Below are positions 55,742 to 64,000 of a stretch of 64,000 nt of DNA, piece by piece (position 1 is the stretch's first letter; the number at the start of each line of letters is the position of its first letter). The notes below the pieces were generated by a model. That model searched no databases and was not told where the DNA came from. It saw only the letters and a list, made by a program, of their open reading frames with translations. The stretch is from contig CM049997.1 of NCBI GenBank assembly GCA_016630955.3, positions 558,001-622,000 on the forward strand, in the 5' to 3' direction. The stretch comes from Didymella arachidicola. Lineage: Eukaryota > Ascomycota > Dothideomycetes > Pleosporales > Didymellaceae. The position numbers and the translations under genes were made by a program.

Positions 55742-58700
55742 ATGGCAGCACCGGCATCGAATGCATATGCCCCTCGCAGGTCGGCTGCGTCGCCGGCCTC
55801 ATCAGGCTCCGCCGACCAGATCATCGGCAAGTTCAAGAGGCTGGAACACATTGGCAAGGGCAGCTTTGCTGAGGTCTACCGCGGCATACACATTGTACGT
55901 CACGCCCGTGTCAGCTCTCCGTCTTGGAGGGAGCGCAGCCCATCTCCACATCCACCCAATAGATTCAACGCTAACACATCTGCCCGTGAACAGGAGAAAA
56001 GAGCATCTGTAGCCATCAAATCAGTCAACATGAACAAGCTGAACAAGAAGCTCAAAGACAACCTTGTGTCTGAGATCTCCATCCTTCGAAGCCTCCATCA
56101 CCCACACATCGTCTCGCTCATCGACTGCCAGGAAGCACCATCTCGTATGCACATCATCATGGAGTTCTGTGAGCTGGGAGATCTCTCGTCGTTCATCAAG
56201 AAACGGGCAGACCTCACGAACCACCCGCAGACCCAGCGCATGATTGAGAAGTACCCGAATCCATCGGTAGGAGGACTGAATGAAGTCGTCGTGAGGCATT
56301 TTGCGAAACAGATGGCCAGCGCTCTGGAATTCCTCAGGTCCAAGAACTACATCCACCGTGATCTGAAGCCGCAGAACCTCCTCCTAAACCCCTCTGCTGT
56401 GTATTATTCGCAAAGCGGCACGCTCGAACGCATGCCTCTGGCCGCTGATGCCAACTCACTGATACCTGCTCTCGGCATCGAGACGCTACCCATGCTCAAG
56501 ATTGCTGATTTCGGCTTCGCCAGGATCCTTCCAACCACCTCGCTGGCGGAGACCCTATGTGGTTCTCCTCTGTACATGGCTCCTGAAATCCTGCGATACG
56601 AAAAGTACGACGCAAAGGCCGATCTCTGGTCTGTAGGAACCGTACTGTTTGAGATGATGTCTGCACGACCGCCCTTCCGGGCAAATAACCACGTTGAGCT
56701 TCTGCGCAAGATCGAAGAACGCAAGGACCAGATCCGATTCCCAGAAGGTCTAGTCTCTAGCCGAGCCATGAAGACCCTCATCCGGGCGTTGCTGAAGCGT
56801 AAGCCTACTGAGCGCATGTCATACGAGAGCTTCTTCGCCGATCCAGTCATCCGCGACGAGATTCCAGGCCTCGTGGATGAAGATGTTCCCCTGAACATGC
56901 AAGCCTCAGAACCAGAACCACCGGTTGAACAGCCTAAGCGAGTCCAGAAGATGCCTGTCGGTATGGAACGACGTGGCTCAGAGAGCCCGTCCTCACGCTC
57001 GCCCAGGGATCGAGCAGGCTTCACAGGGACACCACCTCTGCGCCCTGCATCACGACCAAGTCCCAGCAATATTTCTAGTACACCCCCTCGCGTCTCAACG
57101 ACTCGCCGCGCCAGCAACACGCCTATCTCACCGATCGACGAGTACGCACCTCTACCTGCTCGAGAGCAGCGACGTCCGACTCTCCCTAATACGATGACGG
57201 CACCAGCGCGGCCATCTATGGTGCAGGATCCCTCGATGGCTATCGGACATCGCCGTCGCTTCTCCAAGGACGATCCACCTCCGGTGTCGTCAGGATTGAA
57301 GCAGCATCTGGAGCGTGAGCGCCTGCCACAGAAGACAGAGACCGGTGTCATGAAAGATGCGGCCGACCGGGTCGCACAGGACCAAGCTCTGGATGACGGC
57401 TTTGTATTTGTCGAGAAGCGGCGTGTAGAGATCGACGCTCTTGCTGATGAAATTGCTGCAAGCCCGCAAACTCAACGAGACCGTACGGTCACTCGCGACG
57501 GTGGCTTGAGGCGAAGAGCCACAACCCAATGTTCCCCAACATTTACCACTGGTGCAACCGTTCCGTCAAGGGCAATCTCCATCCAGCAGAAGACGCCAGC
57601 CATCGTCCAGCGTCCTGGCTCCTACGAGCGACGTCGGCAGTATCGTCCTAGCTTCGAAAGTGCCACTTCTGCGCTGTCAAAGGCCATGAACATGGTGAAC
57701 ATCCGAGGCCTCGGTCTCTCGCCACCGATGATGAAGGGCGTCTCACCGCCTCAGGGCTACGCTGCATTCCCTGTATATCCCACCGCACAGAGCAGCCTTT
57801 TACTGGTAGGCGACAGCGGCAAGACAATAGCGAGAGATGAAGACACGTCTTCTGTCAAGAAGATCGAAGAGCTTGCGCAGCTGAGTCACGTCATCTATGG
57901 CTTTGCAGAAGTAAAGTACAAGCAGCTGGTGCCCGTCGCACCAAGCGATCAGGCCCTCGGGGTCGGTCCATCTGGAGTCGCCAGGAAGCCTAGTAGCGAC
58001 GTGATCGAAGATGACGATGAAGACGAGGATCTGACCGCGGAGACTATCTTGGTTATTTCAGAGGAAGCCCTAGTCTTGTATGTCAAATCACTCGCTATGC
58101 TCAACAAGGCCATGGATGTTGCCGGCAGTTACTGGAACCGTCAGCGCCGTGGAGGCTCTTCTCCTGAGGCAATGAGTCGTGCAGCCGCGAACTCGGACCG
58201 CCTGAACCGAGTTGTCTCCTGGACCCGGGACAGGTTCAACGAATGCTGCATCAAGTCGGAGATCGTAGCTCGCAAGCTCAAGCAGGCACAACAGCAACTA
58301 CCGGAGGATCATCCAAGCCATCCTGCAAACTTCTCCATTGCATCGGGCTCTGCGACTACTGTTGGCTCCGCTGAGAACATCCTTCTGACTACTGGCGTCA
58401 CAGCCGAGAAGCTCATGTACGATCGAGCACTCGAAATGAGCAGAACAGCGGCCGTCAACGAGCTTGTAAGTGCCGATCTGCCTGGTTGCGATCTCAACTA
58501 CTGGACGGCCATCCTCATGCTCGAGGCGATTTTGGAGGAGGAAGACGAGTCATCCAGTCGTAAGCTCGAAGGCGAGGAGATCGACGGACTTGAGTCTGAG
58601 GATCGACAGTCGATCCAGAAGCGTAGGTCTTCACAGATGTATTCACGAATATGACTAACAGCACACAGTCCTTGAGCAAATGAGGGGACGACACCGAGCG

Positions 58701-58814
58701 CTGAAGAAGAAACTGGAGATTCAGAAAGCACAGAAACGGAACTCGATCACAAGCGCACCCTCGCCTTACCCTGCGAGCCGCAGCTCGCCCTCGTCCCAGG
58801 GCACTGCACGATAA
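55742..58814 (+). CDS. ATG1: Autophagy-initiating serine/threonine kinase Atg1
   Basis: Three exons (55742-55894, 55994-58622, 58669-58814) give 975 residues. The kinase domain (about 28-330) shows HIGKGSFAEVY (glycine loop), VAIKSV (ATP lysine near 60), YIHRDLKPQNLLL (catalytic loop), ADFGFARI and CGSPLYMAPEIL. A long disordered Pro/Ser-rich middle follows, then the C-terminal paired MIT-like domain (about 690-940) that binds Atg13. As ULK-type kinase it starts autophagosome formation. Intron 1 is 99 nt and contains no in-frame stop, so retention would add 33 residues between the glycine loop and the ATP lysine. The short last exon (LLEQMRGRHRALKKK) completes the C-terminus. Confidence 0.94.
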
Positions 58815-59938
58815 AGGGGATGAAACAAAACTGCAGCAGATGGACACGAGATGATGAGCAGATTGAGAGCATTGCATTTGACGGGCGTTCTGCGGGGTAC
58901 GGGGGCGTTACGGCTACAACGCCCCTTCTCCACATACTGTTTATTTCCATTTAATGATTTGGGCTAGTGTTTACATAGGGTGTTCTGCGAGGCATACGCA
59001 GCATATACCAGCATAGATACCAGGTTGCATTTCACATGATATGGCGTTTGCTTTTCGGTCGTTTGGGTACGGACAGGCGCACAGGGCGTGAGCATGGTGA
59101 CGACAAGCATTGGAGAAGATGAGCGAGCACCTAGAATGGACAGTTGAGGGTCGAGAGATAGGTATCCTCGTGGGTGACAGCATCGAAATTGAACAACCGA
59201 TATTATTATCCCTATGCCTCGCCTGTTCGTGCATATGGTTGATGGCTGCATGTCCAGACTTCGGCCTCGCTAGTGCATTCCCAGGCTGTGGATGGCGGCC
59301 CCTCTTTCGGCCCATGGGCCAGGGTCCGGCCCACTTGCCCCCAGATCGACAGTAGCCATGTCGCGTCAAATGCCAAGCCATTTGACAACAAGTGTCCGGC
59401 GTCGTCAATATGGCGTCCAATGGATGTATTTGACAGGATTTGACGCTTAGTGATAGCTTATATAGGCTCAGGGCGTACTAAATACAGTAGAGCGCCTCCT
59501 ATATCCTTCTTGTGATAGGCACGTAATAATGACGTAATAGGAGGTGTATCACGTGATAGACATAGAGTTATGTCTAGCGAACAGAGTTACTAGTATATAC
59601 CCTTTTAGGATTAATCTGTCTAATAATTAGACGGTGATTTGACCATACTAATCCGTCAAAGTGTCAGATTGGCGTCCCATACCCCCCATTTGACGTTAAA
59701 GTGGCATGGCTAATCGACAGTCCACGAGGCTCTTCCGGGCTTCCGACAGGACTTCAGCCCAAGCCAACAGTTGCGCCTTTTCATCTTACTGCTTCGCCTG
59801 CTTTCGCTTCTTCCGTCAGCCATGTAACCGCGTCTTGTCTGTAAACCACCATCTAATTAATGTCTATATAGGCCCTGCAAGGCTGATCCCGCCTGAACCC
59901 ACCATCTGAACCCTGACCACACGTTCTCCACTCTAACT
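58815..59938. other. Intergenic region with AT-rich repeat-like core
   Basis: It holds the ATG1 3' UTR, a decayed repeat at about 59352-59712, and the leader of the MFS gene. No gene is supported. Confidence 0.5.
59352..59712. repeat. AT-rich, TTTGAC-rich repeat relic
   Basis: Seven copies of TTTGAC or its complement occur, concentrated at both ends around a very AT-rich centre (for example TAATAATTAGAC). The outer ends share TAGCCATG followed by GTCAAATG in opposite orientation (near 59352 and 59712), but the pairing is poor. It looks like an old DNA-transposon remnant. Confidence 0.4.
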
Positions 59939-61842
59939 ATGGGTCTCGGGATCCTCGAGGACACGCACCTCGAACACGTCCCCGGCACCGCCTTCGTCTA
60001 CGCCGACGACGACGACAGAAAGCGCAGCGTCACACAGGATGTCGCCCGCCAGACCCTCAAATACGACAAAACAGGCAAGATCCTGCTCGTCCCGCAGCCG
60101 TCCGACGACCCCAATGACCCGCTGGTGCGCCCTCCGCCCGTGCTACACAGTACCTCAAGCTAACACTCGCGCCGCCGCAGAACTGGCCCCTCTGGAGACG
60201 CGACCTCATCATCGCCATCCTCAGCCTCCTCAGCGTCATCGCCGCAACCCTCTCCCCCTTACTCGCCGCAGACACCGTCTCCCTCGCCATCCACTTCCAC
60301 CGCAGCCTCACTGACATGGCCCTCGCCACCGGCTATCACCTTCTCGGCGTCGGCATCGCAGGTTTTTTCTTCGTGCCCAGCGCCCGCATATGGGGGAAGC
60401 GGCATCTGTACCTGCTCGGTACCGTCGTCGTGGTGTTCAGCTGCATCTGGGGCGGCGCGACGGGGCCGCACTATGCGTCGTTCCTGTGGGCGCGGATTTT
60501 CCAGGGGGTCGGGCTCGCGCCGTTCGAGGCGCTGGTTAATGCCAGCGTGGGCGACTTGTACCATGTGCATGAGCGCGGGGTGCGGATGGCGCTGTCGAAT
60601 CTGGCGTTGTTTGGGGGCGCGTTTTTGACGCCGGTGTTTGTGGGGTTGATTGCGGATCGGATTGGGTATGAGTGGACGTTTTACTTTGTTGCGATTTTCG
60701 CGGCGGGGTTGTTGCCACTTGTTGTGTTGTTTTGCCCGGAGACGGCGTATAGGAGGGAAGCGAGGTTTGATATTGATACAATGGGGAATCTGATCGTGCA
60801 GCCGGGTCTCGAGCTCAGCGATGTGGGGGCGAGGAACGAGTCTACCTCCTTCGAGCAGCAGGAGCGAAACAACCACAGCGTCGACGGCCGGGAGAAACTC
60901 GTCCATCCCACCACCACCACCTCTGCGCCACCCCCCAAAGCCACCTTCTGGCAGTCCATCGCCCCATTCAACGGCCGCAAAACAGACGAATCCTACCTCA
61001 CCCTCCTCTTCCGCCCCTTCCCGCTCTTCCTCCACCCAGGCATCCTCTGGGCCTGCCTCATCCAAGGCGTAATGATCGGCTTCACGGTCCTCATCGGCGT
61101 CGTCCTCGCCGCCATCTTCCTCGGCCCCCCGCTCTGGTTCGGCGAGCTCGAAACAGGGTACATGTATACCGGGGCCTTCATTGGCGCGATCCTCGGGTTC
61201 GCGCTCACGGGGCTGCTGTCAGACTGGAGCGCGCGAACGCTGACGCGCTGGAACCGCGGCGTGTATGAGCCTGAGTTTAGGATGGTGCTTGTTATTCCAC
61301 AGATGATTCTGGGTGGGGCGGGCTTGTATGGGTTTGGATGGACAACGAGGGAGCCGAAGGTGTATGGGTGGATTTGGCCGGATTTCTTCTTCGCGATGGT
61401 GGTTATGGGTATGGTGTGTGGGGCGGTGGCGAGCGCGTTGTATATCGTGGATGCGCATCGTGAGTACTATTCAACGACCTGGATTCTGGTGGAATAATGC
61501 GCTAACGCTCCCAGGCGATATGTCCATTGAAGGCTTCACGTGCCTGCTGGTGTTTAAGAACATCTTCTCGTTTGGCCTGACGTTCAAGGGGTTTGACTGG
61601 CTTGTTGAGTCGGGCAATACAAAGGATATGTTTGTTGCGCTGGGCAGCGTGCAAGTTGCCGTCTGCGCACTGACGATACCAATGTGTACGTTTCCCCATC
61701 TGACCCTTTCTTCAGACTCTGACACCCAACAGACATCTTTGGCAAGAAGAACAGGAGCTTCTTTCACAGGAACAACGTCTTCTTCAAAGCGACCGACTGG
61801 GTCGCGAACTGCATTACCGGGCTGTTTGCAAAGAGGAGCTAG
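59939..61842 (+). CDS. MFS transporter, Hol1/DHA1-like
   Basis: Four exons (59939-60124, 60181-61459, 61515-61685, 61733-61842; introns 47-56 nt) give 581 residues. The cytosolic N-terminus contains DPLNWPLWRRDL, the motif just before helix 1 in Hol1-type and other DHA1 carriers. About twelve helices follow, with RIFQGVGLAPFEALV and ADRIGYEWTFYFVAIFAAG, and a long hydrophilic central loop (about 285-345, Ser/Thr-rich). Likely plasma-membrane drug, polyamine or cation exporter/importer; substrate unknown. GC-rich codon use is like that of its neighbours. The C-terminal exons end GLFAKRS. Confidence 0.88.
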
Positions 61843-62097
61843 GCTTTGGGGTAATTTATCCATGTGCTTCTTGTTGTGGGGCTGGGTGTCGAGTGCTGCA
61901 GAGGCAGTGAGAGAGTATGCTACATTTCAAATTCATACATTAGGTCTGGTCATGTGCTTTCGTCAGTGCTTCAGCGTCTACACGCTATCCTTACGTTCCC
62001 TGCGCACGCTGCCCATTCACAACCCCTCGTTGATGTAAACACCCAGCTGAGACACCAACGCTTACATGACATTGTCTTCCACTATCCAACTCCCCGC
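61843..62097. other. Short convergent intergenic region
   Basis: The 3' ends of the MFS and glutathione S-transferase genes face each other here. Nothing else seen. Confidence 0.4.
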
Positions 62098-62876
62098 TCA
62101 CGAACCACCCAGCACTTTCACCACCGCAGGCCGTCGCTGAGCCCGCGCCAACCAGCTACGCAGATAGAACCGCGACGACATCTCCTCGGTATACCCGAGC
62201 TCTGTCACCAGCAGCTGGAACCACGGGATGTGGAACACGTCGATCAGACTGTAGTTCTGCTCCAGTCAGCATCTGACGGATCGTAAGGCAAAGAATACTC
62301 GCCTTGCCCGCGAGCCAGCTCTGCTTCTCCAGCACGCCCTCGTAGTAGTCCAATACGCGGAGTAGCTCAGTCTCATGACGCGCTACGGCGTCGGAATCTG
62401 TGCACTGATCTGTCGTCCTAGTCGAGTCAATGGGCGTTCAGGTAGTCTCGAACATATATAATGTACTTATTTAATATCAGCGCCGCAACGCTGGGCTCGA
62501 AATACGCATACTCGACGCTCGCCGCCTGCTCGAACGCGCCGAGCTGCTGCGTATCAGTCGGCAGGCTCAGAGCCGCCGGGTTGATCTGGTACTTGTGCGC
62601 GAGGAAGCGGCAGATGGCGCGGGCCTCGAAGAGCGTGCAGCCATCGACGTCCACGACGGGGGTTTTGTCCGAGAGCTGGCGCGACTGCAGCAATCCGGGG
62701 AACTGCGCGGAGGCGTGAGCGTGGACCTGCGGGGGGTCCTGTCGCGGGCTTACCTTGACGTCATTGGAGATCAGATCAATGGGCTTGACAGAGTACTCCA
62801 GACCCAGTTCTTCAAGCATCAACAGCACGATCTGCGTCCAAGTGGAGTTTGGTGCGCCGAAGAGCGTTATAGGCAT
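62098..62876 (-). CDS. Glutathione S-transferase
   Basis: Four exons (62876-62754, 62702-62467, 62417-62303, 62256-62098) give 210 residues, a normal GST length. The thioredoxin-like half reads ITLFGAPNSTWTQIVLLMLEELGLEY, with Ser11/Thr12 at the usual catalytic position, and DKTPVVDVDGCTLFEARAICRFLAHKY including the glutathione-binding E-A/S pair. The helical half includes LDYYEGVLEKQSWLAGK and YSLIDVFHIPW, the N-capping SxxD motif. Introns 1 and 2 are GT-AG; the third starts GCGAGT after AAG, a GC-AG intron, and is the only choice I found that joins AGK to NYSLID in frame. Cytosolic detoxification enzyme. Confidence 0.88.
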
Positions 62877-63340
62877 TTTCTCGCTTGGAGCCTGGTCCTG
62901 GGATTGGCATGGCTGTTTTCAGACCGACGATGCGACTTTGTAGTTTTGCCATAGCTCGAAGGTTCGCTTATCCAGCGCAGGTACCGTAGCATGTTGCGAT
63001 GCTCGGCTGAAAATTTCCGCCAATTTCGAATCAGGAGTGTGATCAGTAACTGTAATGGAGCTCCGCCCAAACTGGAGGGAGGCTTGACCACCTATAGTAG
63101 CTCGAATACCCCACTGGGTTTCGCGCCGAAACATCGGCTCCACATCGGTCGTACCGCCGGATCGTACATGAACGTAAAAGCTGCGACAGTTCCTCGAGAC
63201 GAGCAGCAAGACCTAGAATTCAACACACTATCTGAGACGCGCTCGACTAGAAGGAACAGAATTTGACATACATGGTCGGTATTGGTAACATGCAGCAGAG
63301 GATCCGGTTTTGTATTATCTAGTCGAGATACGGTTATATT
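62877..63340. other. Intergenic region upstream of the GST gene
   Basis: It holds the GST promoter and the 3' UTR of the truncated regulator gene. No frame, repeat or RNA gene is supported. Confidence 0.45.
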
Positions 63341-64000
63341 TCATGCCGCAACTTCGCTGGCCTCGAGCCGCTTCAAGATATGCAGATAAGCTTGGCTCAC
63401 TCCCCAGCATTTCAAGGAATTCATCGCAGCGGCTGACTCGGACAACAACGTCCTTGTCCCCTGAGGACTCAGCAGGTCCGTAATGCCTGGTAAACGTATT
63501 TTGCTGCGACCAGCAAGTACCCACTGACCCACATCGACATCGTTCGGATTTACGAAGCTTGTGACACCAGGCGATGTCTCAAAACCTGTCGAGCTGCTCT
63601 CATCGAAAAGACGAGCGTATAGCCACAAGGTCAGGACAGCTCTAAGCAGGTAAACAGGGATAGCGTAGTGGGTGGCGTGGTTGTTGCGAACGGTTTCGAG
63701 TAGCCGTGCAGCATAGTAGACTGTCGTTCGGCCATGCGCGGAGCATTCCTTCCACTTCTGTGCTATGGCAGTAAGCTCACGATCATCCAGGCGGTGGTAA
63801 ATCTGTCGCAGAGCAGCCACTGTGAGATCGGTGGCCGGAGCATGACAGGTCATCAGCGCAGCGAGGCATAGAACTTTGTTCGTGAGCGATGCCTTCATGT
63901 CGTCCAAAGACTCAGGCTCTCGCTGAGAGTCTATGACATGCAAGATGCTCTCCAACGCCTCCCGTGCTAGTGTGCGGTCTGGAAGTGTCCTGGTCTTGTA
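63341..64000 (-). CDS. Fungal transcription factor, C-terminal part, cut by window edge
   Basis: The open frame enters from the right edge (first codons YKTRTLPDRTLAREALES) and ends with a stop at 63341, giving 219 visible residues. Helical segments such as NKVLCLAALMTCHAP, YYAARLLETVRNNHA and YLLRAVLTLWLYARLF are typical of the C-terminal half of the fungal_trans regulatory domain in C2H2 or zinc-cluster regulators. The DNA-binding part lies outside the window, so the class cannot be stated. No intron is needed in the visible part. Confidence 0.7.
   Translation of the reverse strand, partial: YKTRTLPDRTLAREALESILHVIDSQREPESLDDMKASLTNKVLCLAALMTCHAPATDLTVAALRQIYHRLDDRELTAIAQKWKECSAHGRTTVYYAARLLETVRNNHATHYAIPVYLLRAVLTLWLYARLFDESSSTGFETSPGVTSFVNPNDVDVGQWVLAGRSKIRLPGITDLLSPQGTRTLLSESAAAMNSLKCWGVSQAYLHILKRLEASEVAA

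Noticed and set aside
60259..61065. 268-codon minus-strand frame over the Hol1-like transporter
   Set aside because: Shadow of the GC-rich transporter gene; Arg/Glu/His-rich and without domain.
1..64000. tRNA genes and CRISPR arrays
   Set aside because: I searched by eye for B-box-like GGTTCGAATCC and for regularly spaced direct repeats and saw none; a tRNAscan run could still find one.

Overview
The window is a gene-dense piece of a filamentous ascomycete genome, most likely a Dothideomycete-type mould. The basis is short GT-AG introns (mostly 45-75 nt) with CTAAC/CTGAC-like branch points, Zn2Cys6 transcription factors, a CFEM-type seven-helix receptor, a fungal Atg1, Ded1 ending in SWW, an Ies1-type INO80 subunit and a pogo/Fot1 transposon. 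I rebuilt the genes by hand-splicing. Every spliced model below keeps frame unless stated, but none is backed by transcript data.

Layout. 0.3-3.2 kb: Tps3/Tsl1-like trehalose complex subunit. 4.2-10.7 kb: two C6 transcription factors. 10.8-19.2 kb: small PPSY protein, SMP/C2 tricalbin-like lipid-transfer protein, an unknown protein and a Ser/Thr-rich secreted protein. 19.5-22.5 kb: a divergent shikimate-related pair (3-dehydroshikimate dehydratase and DAHP synthase). 24.4-27.6 kb: an uncertain gene, a tiny three-exon SDHAF1-like gene and an Hsp20 gene with heat-shock elements. 27.9-31.1 kb: two inverted TA-flanked MITEs and one apparently intact pogo/Fot1-type transposon. 32-33.6 kb: Dal5-type permease, followed by a 339-bp foldback element. 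35.5-44 kb: housekeeping block (Ies1, Ded1, cyclophilin B, mitochondrial uS13). 44.3-49.5 kb: FAD monooxygenase, a decayed Dal5-like permease pseudogene and a CFEM receptor. 51.9-53.8 kb: secreted beta-lactamase-fold serine hydrolase resembling fungal polyglycine hydrolases. 55.7-58.8 kb: ATG1. 59.9-64 kb: MFS transporter, glutathione S-transferase with a GC-AG intron, and the 3' end of a fungal transcription factor running off the edge.

No single metabolic cluster unites the window. The most notable points are the polyglycine-hydrolase-like secreted enzyme, the cyclophilin B gene whose last intron decides between an HAEL tail and a membrane anchor, the intact transposon with a C-terminal zinc knuckle, the three small nonautonomous elements, and the divergent shikimate pair.
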